A stretch of DNA of 64,000 bases from Daedaleopsis sinensis (GCA_033807695.1 CM066301.1:4030001-4094000), one strand, 5' to 3'; counted from the first letter of the stretch, positions 45,965 to 59,094 are shown. Notes: generated by a model from the letters alone, not told the origin. Made by a program: numbers and translations.

Positions 45965-48948
45965 CTAACGCTGTCTATCCCCCACCTCTTCAGCATCTGG
46001 GACGACCGAGCCCCCCTGCGGCTCGAGCGCACCCTCCTCCGAGTCCGCAGTCCCCTTCTCATTCCCGGGCAGCCGGATGAACATCAGCAGCACGAAGCTC
46101 GTGAACACCGCTGCGCACTGCAGCAGGTAGAACGCGCCAGGCACCGTCCCAACCGTCTTCATGTAAATCAGCCCGAACAGCGCAGGCCCAACGATGTGCG
46201 AGCTGCGGGCAAATATTTCAGTTCAGCATTCTCAGGTCATGCTCCATGACACATCCTCGGTGCATGGCCCGAGTACCCCAGAGTACCCCCCGTCGCAAAC
46301 GTCTGCTGTGCGTTACAGTCCGAGCAGACGTTTGCCACAAGGGGCCGGTACCAGACCGCGCAAGAAGCAACACCGACAGCAGCGAACGCCGAACACTCAC
46401 CTCAAGGCAGACACGACCGTCAGCGCCCCGAGCAGCCGCCCCGTGTCCGTCCCGCCGCGCCGCGCGTACACGTCGAGCGCGAGGCTCTGCACCGTCGGCC
46501 CAAAGTGCGTCCCGAGCGCGATCCCGCTCGTGTACACCGCGTAGAGCGCCCCGGAGCGCGTCGCGAACGTGAGCGCGTAGAACACGAGGTCCGTGAGCAT
46601 CGCGCCGCGCGCGAGCACCAGGTCCAGCGCCGCGATCGGGGTGCCCTTCTTCGACTTCGGCCGCGCGGGGCCGGATGCGTCTTCCTCGAGGAGCGGGCGG
46701 GCCTCGTCGGCGGAGGGATCGGGCTCGTGGTGCGCGTGTTGGCGGCGCGACCACACGACGGTGAGGAACTTGATGAGAGCTGCGTGATCTGTGAGACGAT
46801 GGTATACGCATGTTGTAGCTCAGTGCGCGTACCAGGGAAGAGCACCGTGAGGTACACGGCTTTGGCGGTGTGCATGGCCCCGAGCCAATAGCTCACCTGC
46901 ACGACCGGTCAGCCTGACGGCACGGAAGTCAAAACAGAGGCAGCACGCACAATGTCAGAGCTCCACCCAAACACCGCGGACGCGTACTGTATCTGCTGGT
47001 ATATCGCCGCCTGTGCGAATGTACGATCATAAGCAGGAGCCACGGCGCAAGCGAACGCGCACGCACCTGGATGAGCACCCCGAACCCGTACGCAAGCCCA
47101 AGAACAGGCATGCTCCAGTCGAGCGCGCTCTTCCGCCCCGCGCGCGCGACCCTCCTGGGGAGCAGCACCGAGAGCGGCGAGACGACGTCGAACGTGCTGC
47201 CCACGCGCTTCACCCACCCGAGCGCGGCGAGCCGCTGCGTGCGCGCCGCGCGGTGGCGCTGCATCTCCGCGCGCGGCATCGACTCGGGCAGGACGAACCA
47301 GACGGTGAGCGAGACCGTGGCGTCGATCGCGGTCGTGATGTAGAACACGGGGAGCAGCTCGCCTGTCGTGCGCATGATGTACCCCGAGAGGAGCGGGCCG
47401 ACGCTCATCCCGACGAAGAGCAGCCCCATGAGCTGGGAGAACGCGCGCAGCCTGCGGGTCCCAGGTTCAAGTTGTCAGGCAAAATCGAACGCGGGAGAGG
47501 GTAAGGGGGATTGACCTGGTTGTCGGATCTGTGCAGTCCGAGATGTACGCGTGCATGGTGCTCGACGCGACGGAGATGCCTGAAATTATCATTCGTCGCC
47601 GCTATCAGTCGATTGCAAGGAGACCGACGCGCGGGAGTGGGTCGCTCACCGCCTGTGATGCCCTCGAAGATGGCCCCCAGGGCGAACCACCAGTACGTGC
47701 CTGGGAGGCTCTCCCAGAGGTGTGCCACACTCAGGAAGCAGAAGTCGGCGAGCATGAGCCCGGCGACGCCGCACGCCAACACCCATATCCGCCCGTAGCA
47801 GTCGGACAGCTGTAGGGAGCTTATCGTCAGTACTGCGGCGGATGCATGCACACAGGTTACACGACGTCCAATGTCAAACTCATCAAGACACTTTCCGGCC
47901 ATTGGGCCCGGTCACCTTTCTAGCTACTCATTCACAGCTGTGAAACGGTTCGAAATGGACGAACTTTCCTTGCTTGGAGATCTCTCAGAAATTGGCCGGA
48001 GTGCGTCATGTTCCAATCAATTTCTCAAAGATCTCTGAACATTGTAATCGGCAAACTAGGCCTGAGGGGGTGATTTTGACGAGATTCAGGGTATACGGAC
48101 TCCGGGAAGCTTTTGTCTGTCAAAAGCAAAGGCAGTCCTCAAAATTGGGGCCTACTTTGACCTCCCCAGATGATTTTCTGCCGCCGACATATGATCAAGA
48201 ACCCTGCTGTGAGGCCTTGAGGTGTCTTCAGACCCTTCGAACATCTTGAAAAGCATAATCTCGCTCCCCCGTTGCAAAAGCTCTTCCGGACTCGCTCTCA
48301 AAGAATCTGCGATCCTGAGCAAAACCGCCCTAAGCGCCTGGTTCCCAAGCAAATCCGAAGACGATTTTGCAGACAGCGCGTCGCCAGAATCCGTCCGAGA
48401 TCGCATCAAAATCGAGCAATTCAGAACGAGACTCACAGAACCCCACCACGCAGCCGTCACGGTCGACATGAGGCCGTTGACGGTGGACATAATCGCCATG
48501 AGCTGCGCGGCAGACGCCTGGACCGTACGGTCCGCCCTGCACTCCGCGGGGCTCATGTCCGGGTTGTACGTGTGGCAGATGGTGCGGGTGTAGATCTCGA
48601 CGCGCGGGGCGACGGTGCCCGAGGTCGATATCGCGGCAATTGCGATCCAGGTGAGCATCCTGCACGGAAGAAAGGTGTTAGTATCGCGGTGGCTTGAGCA
48701 GCAACGGAAGTCCGAAACGTACCATGTTGGGGAGGGCTTCAAGTTGATGTTGAACCACCGAGAGGCGTATGGTTTCGGAGGCAGGCCGGCGTGGGCTTCG
48801 GCACCATTTTCAAGAAGCCCTTCCGCCGCCATGACAGCTGTTACGGAGGCGTGCGTTCACATCCACGCGAGGTCTTTGAGGATTGCAACTGCGTAAGAGA
48901 CGTACCCTCCGTCGAGATCTCGTCCTCGAACAATGGTGCGGACGACAT
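45965..48948 (-). CDS. Major facilitator superfamily transporter 2
   Basis: Multi-exon paralogue of transporter 1. Two start models exist: ATG at 48948 (MSSAPLFEDEISTEG) joined by a 40-base intron to LLENGAEAHAGLPPKPYAS, or ATG at 48832 in that second exon. Membrane segments and motifs in order: MLTWIAIAAISTSG, ASAAQLMAIMSTVNGLMSTV, LSDCYGRIWVLACG (motif A), TYWWFALGAIFEGITGG, MGLLFVGMSVGPLLSGYIM, FYITTAIDATVSLTVWFVLP, MPVLGLAYGFGVLIQ, VSYWLGAMHTAKAVYLTVL, LDLVLARGAMLTDLVFYAL, and SFVLLMFIRLPGNEKG near the end. The intron between 48436 and 47810 is about 627 bases, far longer than its neighbours, and contains an imperfect inverted repeat. Substrate unknown. Confidence 0.82.
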
Positions 48949-49308
48949 GGTGGTCCTGGTCAAGTTTGATGATAAGTCCGCTGACTGCTACCGCGAGAAG
49001 CTGTCCTCGCTGTTCCGGGATAGGATCATTTGCAGCATAAAAATCTGTCGGTCATGGTGGGCGCAGTTGATAACCTCCGGCGAGAAATAATGAAGACCGT
49101 CCTGTCCACCAATCAGAGTGCGTATATGGATCAGAATTCTCGGGATACTATCTTATCTTATCAGATAAACCGGGTATCTATACTACGGGCGCAGTTTGTG
49201 CGATCCATCAAGAGTAAGTGCACTGCGTCAGTGCACGGTGCAACTACTCTCAGTACTTACCAGTTTACTAGCTACCCTCCCACTCCAGTGCAGCAATCGA
49301 GTTACAAC

Positions 49309-50002
49309 ATGGTCTGTGCCCTTCACGTCCACAGAGGACACACTGATCCCAACCGATGCCTCGCAACACCCTCCGATGGACAACCAATTAATACTAGTCC
49401 CGCACGGTCGACATCCCGCAGGAGCTCAAGACCTCCCTCCGCAAGTTCCGCTTCGCGAGGCGCAACGCGGGCCACGCCGCGATCGTGATCAAGATCAACA
49501 AGCAGCAGCTCGTCATGGAGGAGGTCGAGCAGTTCGACGACATCAGCATCGACGACCTCGCTGAAGGTGTGTGTGCATAATCATTGCTCTCCCCGTCCGC
49601 CACATCGTCCGAAGTTCAACTTCCTCCCCCTCCCCCTCCCCACCCCTTGTGCTGTCGTCATGATACGCGTCTCCTGTGCGGACAGAGCTCCCGGAGAACT
49701 CGCCGCGGTACGTCGTGCTCTCATACGAGCTCAACCACAGCGACGGCCGCAAGAGCTTCCCGCTCGTGCTCATCAACTGGGCGCCGACCTCGAGCGAGAT
49801 GGGCCTCCTGACGCTCCACGCGAGTGCTTTCCTCGACTTCCAATCCACGGTGCGTCACCAGCGCAGTCCCCTCCTCTGCGTGCGCACGTCGTACTAATGG
49901 GAGCCCACCCCTCAGGCGGACGTGAGCAAGGTGATCGAGGTCCGCGACGGCGCGGAGGGCTTCACGAAGGATCTCATCGACCAGAAGCTCCTCCACGGTT
50001 GA
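49309..50002 (+). CDS. Glia maturation factor homologue (ADF-H domain, Arp2/3 debranching)
   Basis: Small ADF-homology protein of the GMF group, known to bind Arp2/3 and promote actin debranching. Four exons close in phase to 140 residues: 49309-49311, which is only the ATG, 49398-49566, 49686-49849 and 49916-50002. The protein reads SRTVDIPQELKTSLRKFRF, AAIVIKINKQQLVMEE, ELPENSPRYVVLSYELNHSD, SFPLVLINWAPTSSEMG, and ends KVIEVRDGAEGFTK. The length matches the family. The start-codon-only exon is set by the GMF alignment (M then S-x-T-V-D-I) and by a GTCTGT donor directly after the ATG. Confidence 0.9.
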
Positions 50003-50133
50003 GCGATGGCGAGCGCATCTGCCGGCGGTGGTGGGGTGGAGTGAGCAGTCAAGCACACTGTACGATACCGGATCCAGAAGTGTTTGGGGCCTTGCATTGT
50101 AGCGCTATCGGAACGACACAACCCTTCCTTTCT

Positions 50134-51791
50134 CTATCTCCTGTACGCATCCATGATGCCCGCAAGCACCCAGCAGTTGCCCACGACGTACACCAGCCCG
50201 CGCACCCAGAGCGCAAAGAACACGTTCTGCCCAAGAAACTCGAGTTTGTACGCCTCCGCGAGCCACACTGCCTGCGTCCCGATCCACACCGCCCCATACG
50301 CGGCCGCGCGCCGTGCAGACATCGACAGCTGCGGCACGAGTAGAGGCAGAAACAGGGTATACCACAGGAAGTACTGTCGAGCGAGCGGCATCTCAGAATA
50401 ACGTCCGGCCGTGTGATGCGCTGAACGGAAGGGACGTACCTGCGATGTGCAGACCTTGTTGAACACAACGAACACGAACGTCTGCACGAACCACGCGAAC
50501 ACGAGCTCGTCCGCCCGCCGCCCGAACAGCAGGCCCGTCCCGAGCGCGAGCCCCATCTGCGGCGCGAAGCCCGTCAGCGGCGACCTGAGCAGCTGCTTCC
50601 ACCACGCCGCCGCCCCAGGCGACGGCGACGGCGAGCCCGGGTACGTGAGGTACGCCTGGTAGAAGTACGGCGAGAAGTTGTGGCGGTGGTCGAGCCGGTG
50701 TAGGTGGTAGAGGTACGACTCCTCGAGGAACGGCGCGCCCCATCTGTCGCATGCGTCAGTGATCACGACATGACATGGCACACAATAGCAGCGCACCGCT
50801 GTGCGCACTCACATCGCATACATGCCCGCCCCGAGCGCGACGAACGTCGCTCCGCTCACCAACCCAAAGCGGACCGCCCGCGGACAGAGGACAGAGCGCA
50901 GCCAACCCCCACCCCCGCGCCCGTGCCCGTGTCCGATCACACCGAGGCAGGCGGCCCCGTAGACGAACGGGTAGATCTTCCAATGCGTGGCGAGCCCGAG
51001 GAGGACTGCGGCCGCATCCCAGCGGCCGCGCAGCGCGCAGTAGAGCGTTGCGAGCACGAAGAGCGAAAGCACGGACTCGGACGAGCCGCGCGTGGAGATC
51101 GTGAACACGAGCGGGCTGAGCAGGTGCAGCGACGCGAGCACCGTCGCCTGCCGGCGCACGGCCGCCCTCTGTGTTGGGGCTGGGGTCGGTGTTGGTGCCG
51201 GCTCGTCTGGGGCCTTTCCTAGGGGCGGCGCAGGCTCAAGAGCAGACTGAGGCTCGCTGCTGGTTGGAGGAGAGTGTTGCTGGGCCGCCACGCGGGGGAG
51301 GATGACGGAGACGAGGAGCTTGTACATCAGCACGCCCGCGAGGATGTCCGCCGCGGCGAAGACGAACTTGCCAAAAGACGGATGGAGCCATTCGTTCGGC
51401 ACGAGAAGGACGGCGAGCAGCGGCGTGTAGCGGTACGTCGCGCGCGTGTACGGGCTGTGGGGGTGTGATTCGGCGGGCGGTCAGCCTTCGAGTTCCGTGG
51501 ACGCAGACGCAGATGCGATAGAGTATCGGGGACGACAAGCTCGACGACTCACCTCCCGACATCGAGCAGGCTCGCTAGGGGACCTTCCGCCCGGTTCCCG
51601 TCCGAGGGGTTGAGCACGAACCGCGCTGCGTCACTGAAGACGCGATAGTCGACGTCTGTGTACTTCACGATAGAGTGTGCGTCGTGCCATTCGCTGTAGA
51701 TGATGAGCGCGATACGCAGCAGCGATGATATGAGGAGGATGCTAGAGAACGAAGGGACATGCTGGAGGATGCGGTTCGAGTACAAGGACAT
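50134..51791 (-). CDS. GPI14: GPI mannosyltransferase 1 (PIG-M / GPI14)
   Basis: Adds the first mannose to the GPI anchor precursor in the endoplasmic reticulum. Start ATG at 51791 ([20 protein letters not shown]) with longer upstream ATGs rejected because they precede the typical hydrophobic start. The luminal acidic motif [16 protein letters not shown] is the family's DXD site, followed by [18 protein letters not shown]. Later blocks are [20 protein letters not shown], a proline-rich loop, [100 protein letters not shown] and a final [19 protein letters not shown]. At least four exons. Confidence 0.9.
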
Positions 51792-52200
51792 GACGCATGG
51801 CGCGCCAGTCGAGCGCGTTGATTCGGACAGCGGTTCGGGCGACGGGAACACGACCCAGCTCCACGAACTCCGTCGCGTATACGTACAGCGAGTATATTCC
51901 ATCGGCCACTTATTCAGCTGGGTCGTGCGCGTGAACATTTGAAACGCGTGACACTTGGCTACTGCAGTGAATTAAGCATACATCTGTGGGAGCAGCGAGA
52001 TTCGTGTCGTCGAGCAACACGGAAGACACGACGTCCCAAGCACGTACTATACGAGGAGAAAAGGAACCGAGATAAAATTCCACAACATGAAGTAGGGAAC
52101 AATGTCAGACTAGTAGGAAACACGTAGGTCTACGCCGGAAACTGACTACGAGTAGTACTTTAGCCATAGGATATCGAGACAAGTCCGACCAGCATGTCGC

Positions 52201-53111
52201 TCAGATCTGCAAAAAAGCAAGGTGGTCAGTGACTATCGCTCTGTCGCATGCTGCACAGACACGTACGTATTGTGAGAGCCACCGGAAGCCCTCTCCGTAG
52301 CCCTGTCGCTGTACAACCGAGCACATGAAGATCTCAATGGGGCGGATGTCGTTGAGGGGGACCTTGCCCTGCGATGACGGTATGAGAAGACGCAGCCCCA
52401 CGTCCGGCAAGGATAGCTCACCTTCCCAGTGGTCTGGTAGAGGCCCAGTTGATGCCGGAGCTCATCCTCGCTCACAGCCCCGGGCGCGTCGATCTTGTTG
52501 CCGAGGATCAGGAAGGGGACTTTCGACAGCTCCTCGATAGAGAGGAGAGCGTCGAGCTCCGCCTTGGACTCGGAGAACCGCTCAAAGTCAGCGCTGTCGA
52601 CGAGGAAGATGATGCCGTCGACCTCCGGGAAGTAGTCCCGCCAGAGGCGGCGCGCTGTTCGCACGCTGTTGAGCATGGAGATTGATTGGGAAGAATGGCA
52701 TGCGTAACGTACCCTGCTGGTGACCACCCAGGTCGTAGGTCGTGAACTTGACGTTACCGATAGCGAGCTCCTCCGACGCTGCAGGCCCGCATGAACGAGC
52801 TGAGGGAAGGGTGTATACATAGTTACTCACTGGGGTGGAGCGTCGGCTGCAGGGTCGCGAGACGGTCGTTCTTCAACATGTGGAGGAGAGTCTGATAGCA
52901 GGCACTCTCAGTCAGCGTCGTTCGTTACAGTCGTGCGCACTAGTGCCCTACCGTCTTGCCAGCATTGTCCAGTCCAAGGAAGAGGATTTTGGCGTTCTTG
53001 TGCAGAAGGCCTGGGGGATATTGATTAATTGTCGCGAACCAGAAAGGGCAGTAGAGTGCAAGACAGACCGAGCTGAGCAAGAACGTCCCAGAACCAGTTG
53101 ATGATGAACAT
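52201..53111 (-). CDS. SAR1: Sar1 GTPase (COPII coat assembly)
   Basis: Small GTPase that starts COPII vesicle budding at the endoplasmic reticulum. Seven exons close in phase to 189 residues, the normal length: 53111-53069, 53010-52952, 52891-52831, 52778-52713, 52654-52422, 52368-52267 and 52206-52201. The N-terminal amphipathic start is [17 protein letters not shown]1 is LGLDNAGKT; then TLHPTSEEL, the G3 region [27 protein letters not shown]4 [15 protein letters not shown], and [20 protein letters not shown]. The last exon contributes only isoleucine and the stop codon, giving the canonical C-terminus SQYI. Confidence 0.94.
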
Positions 53112-55210
53112 GTTGTCGTCGAGGATGGAGGGGGAGGAGGGATCTCAAGAGAAGGTGACGAGACGAGAGGAAAGTGGCTGAGAGACCGTCTCTGGAGCGT
53201 GCTCTTACAGTGACGTGGACGTAGACGCCCAGTCTCACACTGCCCATTAATCCAGAGCAATCGAGAAACACATGTGCCTCGCTCACCATATACGTGGCTA
53301 CAGCTCGTCGAAGATCTTTGCGAAGAAATGGGCGAGTGCCAAAACATTCGAGTTCCTTGTGTAGACAATGTGTAGAAGAGAAGACATACGGGCTCGGAGG
53401 AGAGTGAAAGTTGTACAATTCCATGGCCAGCTTGAGAAAACCGTAGCTTAGCCTGCATTGTGTTCAATCAAATCACAACTTCAAATGTGCATCCATGGTC
53501 GATGATAATCGATAAGCTGCAGAGATATATTATAGAACGAAGTGCTAGCTGGAAGATGTGGGGAGGTTCTGACACTCACTACACCAAGGCATCTCGAAAG
53601 AAGGGTGCGTAAGCTCTTATTCCTCCCCATCCTGAAGGGACCTACTCTCCGCATAACCGAATCGCCGTGTCCTCTGTTGCAGACATCGGAGGGACAGGCA
53701 CTGTCTAAAAGGCTGCGTGAGGAAGGAGAGCTGTCCAAGTGTCTGACTTTATACCTTTTTCGTATTTGTCTCTGTTTGTATCCTCCGGATGCACGGGCCA
53801 CTCAGCCGGAAATTATCGCCTCGGCGGAGTCTCGGAGTGAGCGCTTCCAGCCTGCGGAATTCTCCTTCCTCCATGCCGTCGGTCAAGAAAGACTCTGCAG
53901 ACCAGCTATAGAGCTGCTACATGATTTATCATCATACAGGCGACAGTGAATAGGTGAATATTCTCCCAGTCACACATCAGGGTCGCCGCCAGAGAAGAGG
54001 GCGAATGTTTTGGATTGGGGTACATTGGGGTACGTTATCCTCACCACCTACGCGTCCCTCTAGTAGACTCGAAGCAGGTGGTTATGTCTGCTATACGGTA
54101 TAAGACTGGCTTGCATCGACGCACGTCGCACTCCGAGTCGTGTAGCTATACGATGAACGCAGAGTGCACTCTGAACGTTGAACTCTGACATGTTTACATT
54201 GCAGAAGAGTTGCGGTGAGGACCCCAATTACAATTACTCTTCAGTCTGTACTGACCAGCGGCGATCCCCGTCTCAGGGCTCGGCTGACTGCGCCATCGCG
54301 AATCGGGCGATAGCAACGTGCCTTGCTCAGGGAAAAGGCCCAACGCGCGCTCGAGCTTCGAAGTGAATAGGCCCTCCGATCGTCAAGCGGGAGCCTCGGG
54401 GGAATTCCAAATTTGTGGAAGTCGCTGGGACATGTCGTACGAGAAAACCTGAAAGGCAAACAGATCCATTCAGTCAGGCTCATCAAAGCGACCCGCCCGC
54501 TGCGGTTCGGTTAAGTAGGACTTGCGACCTCTTACGACCCTTGAAGCTTGAATTCCACTCGAACTATGTACATATCGGTGCCGAAGTTAGTCATACCCAT
54601 CATTTCTCTCAGAGGGTGTGCATATACTTACATACTGACTTTTGCCGCTGCGGCATCTGCCTGACTTGAACCGTGCTATTTTCGTCGAGCACCACCAGCC
54701 AAGTTCAGTCGACCACCTTCCTGAAGTTTGCTCGCCGTATGCCCTTCAGATTCAAGCTTGCCAAGTCGCAGTCGCCTATATCCGTCGCATGTACCGGCTG
54801 TTGGCCAACACCAGACACAACGCAGGTACATAGCAGTGCCCACTTGCCTCGGGTCTGGTGTTTAGTACTTACTCTAACCAGTGCTAACCGGAGATTAGGT
54901 TCGGTTACCGCTGTTCAACGTTCAGGGTCGTGGTCGATCGTGAAACCCGAAGGGCCATGAGGTTCGTTGCTAACCGCAAGCGCCTCCGAAGCCTCGTGTC
55001 GCTATCGAACTTGTTTGGCAGGCTCCGGGGACCGGATCCTAAACGCCGTGTCGCTAACCCCGGAGGCCGACGACGCAAGGCTTGGAGGACCCTGAGCAAG
55101 AACTGCACCGCGCGGCCCCGGGACGAGTAGCGAGCCCTTTTTCTAGAGGCCTTCATGCGGGCGCGGGCCCCAGTCAAGCCTCCCTTCTTTCTGTTCGTTG
55201 CATACAGGAG
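53112..55210. other. 2.1 kb without an assigned gene
   Basis: A plus-strand frame at 53542-53949 and smaller ones near 54.2-54.8 kb lack family features and codon regularity. The 5' side should hold the Sar1 promoter. Short palindromic pieces (agtgcactct, about 54165) are seen but no transposon ends. Confidence 0.45.
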
Positions 55211-56897
55211 ATGCCACCCGACATCCCGGAGGATGTCGCGTTGTTGTGAGTGTTGACGATCCGCCCCCCCATATATACCGTTGCTCGCTGGTGGCCATGG
55301 TGACTTACCTCATTGTTTTCTCTAGGGCTGGACCTCAAGTGAGCGTTGACGACCAACTCTCCCAGGCCGAGTTTGTGGCGGTCGCGATGCACGAGTACTT
55401 ACAGTGGCGCGCCAACAGCTTTTTGGACACCTGTTCAACTACGGTCTTTTCGGTATCTTGACTGTTCAAGTATGTGAGTGCTCACCGGTCAGGGTCTCCG
55501 AGTCTTCGCCTGCGGTGCATCCCCTCTGACTACGCGGTGCTAGACTTCTACCACCTCTCGTTTCCCAGTGATCCCACTCGTTTGAAAATTCTCAGTGAAG
55601 TGTCATCCTCTTCCCATTAGATAGAAGATCCTCATTGTCGACCGTGTACACAGTCTATCTGCTCTACTCGCTAGAATGCGTCCAAATCGTCATGGCCACC
55701 TACGACGCCTACCAAGTGCTAGGCGCAGGCTGGGGAGACACGGAAGCACTGGACAAGGCGCACTTACTTTGGTTTGATACACCGCTGATGACTGGAATCG
55801 GTGAGTTTTCCGACTACAACGTGTAACCAGTTCTCAGATTAACATCCACGCTAGTGTCGGCTATCGTTCAATGTTACTTCTCCTGGAGGATATACATCTT
55901 GAGCACCTCTGCGATACTGAGCGGGATCATTTGCTTGGTACGTCTCAAGCCACTTACACTCTCGCTCTCGCTTCTGTGGTTTGCTCATCTCGTCCCGCGT
56001 AGATCGCGTTTACGCAGGGTTGTGCGGCCATAGCCACCGGCATCATGGTGAGCCTATCTCAAACTTTGATATTCGACAGTCGGTTTCACCGATGTATCTC
56101 GGATAGTCTCGGCTCGTGAACGACAACGCTCGCCTACAAGAGAAGACTCTGGCGTCGTCCGTCATCTGGCTGGTCGGGAGTGCTGTGTGTGACATCCTGA
56201 TCGCGCTCTGCATGCTATACTTCGTGCGTCGTCTCCCCACCCCGCACTCAGTGTCCTCCGCTGATGCGCGGCTACGTGTGCCCAGCTCTCGCGCGGGAAG
56301 GGCGGGACAGTCTCCGACGTGCTGCTGTCGCGCCTCATCCACCTGACGGTCGAGACCGGCAGCCTAACGGCGTCCGTGGCCTCCCTCGACCTCATCTTCT
56401 TCGTCGCAGTCAAGCACAGCAACCTGTACATGACCCCGTGAGCCCCCTCCCTCTCGCAGCCGGTGTCGTGTCGATGCTCACATGCCCGCGCCGCGCCCAG
56501 CGCGCTCATGTTGACCAAGGTATACACGAACACGCTGCTCATGCTCATCAACAACCGCGCGCGGATGCGCACGATGATGCGGCGCGAGTCCGCGAACTTG
56601 GACATCAGTATGAGCCCGCGCATACAGTGGACGATGGACTCCCCCGCGCCCGTTAGCCCCACCTCGCCGATCCAGCCCCCGGACGGCGGCCACGAGCTCA
56701 TGACGTTCCGCGTGAAGACGCCGATCGTCGAGAACTATCCGGACATCGCTGTACAAGACGGAAGGCTCCAAGTGTCGACGAGCAGGAAGACGCCGTCGAG
56801 AGGTGAGCCTTGTCCTCTCTTGACCTGCGCCCCACCAGGCTGTAACTGACGACTTTGTGCAGCGAGCATGCGCGAAGAAGAATCGCAAACCCTGTAG
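55211..56897 (+). CDS. DUF6534-type seven-helix membrane protein
   Basis: Typical basidiomycete multi-pass membrane protein of unknown role. Start MPPDIPEDVALL at 55211; exons 55211-55245, a 13-base exon 55326-55338 (completing L-A-G-P-Q), 55419-55473 (LFGHLFNYGLFGILTVQV), then FYHLSFPSDPTRLKIL, YLLYSLECVQIVMATYDAYQ, WFDTPLMTGI, SAIVQCYFSWRIYILS, SGIICL, IAFTQGCAAIATGIM, VIWLVGSAVCDILIALCMLY, LLSRLIHLTVETGSLTASVA, ALMLTKVYTNTLLMLINNRA and a polar C-terminal tail ending REEESQTL. The intron after KIL is probably 55595-55653. The position of several middle splice sites is approximate. Confidence 0.8.
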
Positions 56898-57147
56898 ACT
56901 GTAGTATATAGAAACGCCCGCGCATCGGTATTAGAGTACATCATCCATACTTAATGCTCACCGAACAATCAAGTAATCAGACATAATTCATGGCGTGCTG
57001 CCACTATCTTTATCTTAAGCTTGCCATTATGAAGCCTAGTGGCGGAGGATACTCAGGAAATCAGAGAACAGCAGATAAATTGCGATGACATCCAAAATTA
57101 TGCTACAGATATACAAGATGATACAAGAGTTGACGGGTCTCATCGTC

Positions 57148-58611
57148 CTAGCGTTGTTCTGGGCCGACCGCAGCGACTTGAGGTGCGCGGTGACGGTCAG
57201 ACATCCCCTTGAAAGCAGCGCCAAGGATGTTGGGATAACGAGCCATGGATTGGCGAGTGCGCAGCGACTCCTCGTACCGCTGAATCTTCTCCGGGGAGGA
57301 TTGCAAGTCGAACGAATGTCTCTGGAGCGCAGATGAGCGAGCGTACAGATACTCGATGCAAGACACTCACGGCGTCCGCTTCTCGTTTAGCCCGCGCCTC
57401 ATTCCGCATCTTATTTAGTTCCTTCTTGCGTTCCTCCTCCTTTTGCTTCCTGTTCAAGCCGGAGTTTGGCGTTATTCCACCGGGCTAGAGCGTAGTGTCA
57501 ACACGCGTCGCTAGGACTGGGTGAACGGACGTATCATACCGCGCTTTTGAAAAGTTCCGAGTAGACAGAAGAGTCGAGGAGGTTGATGTCTGAGGACGCC
57601 CCTGCGGGTTTCCGCGTGCCCACTTGGTTACTCGTTAGAGCAGGGGTGAACGTCTCTTTCTTGTCTGCGGGAGGTGCGGGAGGCTTGGCAGAAGAGTTGG
57701 ATTGCGCAGTTGAGCTCGAGCCCGCAGGTTTGTTCTTCTTCATTGTTGGAAGCTTCCGCTTCTTGGGTATGGGTTCATCCAAAGGATCCGGGGCTACGGT
57801 CTTCGCAGGCTCATCTTCGAACCTGGTATGTGCGTCCTCGTCAGGTCTGAATCGTTTGTCTTCTTCGAGTTTGACACGCTTTGAGGAGTCCGGGATGGGC
57901 GGGGGTGGAGGAAGCTTGCGTTCGTCGCGGAATACGATCTCCTTCTCATCCTTCTTCGTGGTCCCCGCCGCCTTTCCCTTCCCCTTCCCAAGCACCAGCT
58001 TCACGCTCCTGCCCTTCACACCCTTCTTGCTTGATGCATGGTTGGGCTCCGGTTCGAAGTCATCGTCGTCGGTAACGACCACGTCCGGGTCCTCGAACTC
58101 CTCCTCCGAGTCCGTGAACACCACATGCCTCTTCGGTTTCTTCACCGTAACCTTGCTACTCTTAGCGGGTTTCACCTCCCTCTCCTTCTCCTTCGGGCGA
58201 GACTTGCTCGACGACGCACCAGCAGTAGAGAATTTGAGCTTCAAGCTCGGCTGAGCGGGAGAGATAGAACGGGAGGCGATAGGCTGGGGCTCAGGTAGAA
58301 AGCGGGTGTCCTCGATGTCCCCGTCAATATCCACATCCTCATCCTCGGCCGCCACAGCGTACTGGTCGTCCGCAGAGTCGGCTGAAGCACCTCTGCTGAA
58401 GGTGCGTGCCTTCTTCGACCGTCGTGGTGGGATGTCTGGAACGTACGATGGGGAACCGCCTGGGCCTTCATCCTCGTCGGACTCGATCCGTTGAATGCGG
58501 CGCTTGGAAGGTTTGGCTTCGGAAGGCTGGTAGTTATGTGAGAGATGCTGATGAACCCGTAGATAGTGGGCTCACGATGTTTTGTCTGTGGATTTTGATC
58601 TTGAGAGACAT
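57148..58611 (-). CDS. Charged, mostly disordered nuclear-type protein, unknown function
   Basis: Four exons close in phase to 436 residues: 58611-58576 (MSLKIKIHRQNI), 58526-57540, 57484-57371 and 57321-57148. The long second exon is rich in lysine, serine and acidic residues with nuclear-localisation-like patches (KPSKRRIQRI, RRSKKAR, KKPKRHVVF, IPKKRKLPTMKKNK) and acidic runs (SEEEFEDPD, TDDDDFEPE). The third exon is a charged helix (RKQKEEERKKELNKMRNEAR) and the C-terminus has a compact conserved-looking block (YEESLRTRQSMARYPNILGA). I considered chromatin-complex subunits but recognise no defining domain. Confidence 0.7.
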
Positions 58612-59094
58612 GATTGTGTTGGGAGGAACACGCGAAGGGAGGTCCTGAAGGGAACGTGCCGATAACGCAGGAACTATGGACGCTCAGATATAGACGCGCT
58701 TCGTCACGGACACGTGCACCGTGTCACATCCTACTCAACGCCGATCAGGAGTTATCTGATCAAGTAGCTTCAGCCCGAAGTGCGGAATGTCTTTTGATTC
58801 CGCGCGTGCCAAGATATGTCAGACATAATGGATTGCTATTTTTCAAGGTTTTATATAGGTTTTAACGTCTTAATTGCGCTTCAAAGTATGGGCAACCCCG
58901 AGTCTGAGGCTGCAACTCAGTAGGAGAATGTAATTAAATACGACGACAAAGGGTATATGTAGTATAGTATGCATATGTCACATCATAACATGCCTAGTAA
59001 TGCGTTCACATCTTCGCATTGTTATACAATATTTATGACCTGGCGAATGGTCTCTACTGTTGGCTCCGAACTGACAGCCTGTAGAAGTTAGCGA

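Noticed and set aside
53542..53949. Plus-strand frame of 135 codons upstream of Sar1
   Set aside because: No motif, no conserved composition, and it lies where the Sar1 promoter should be.
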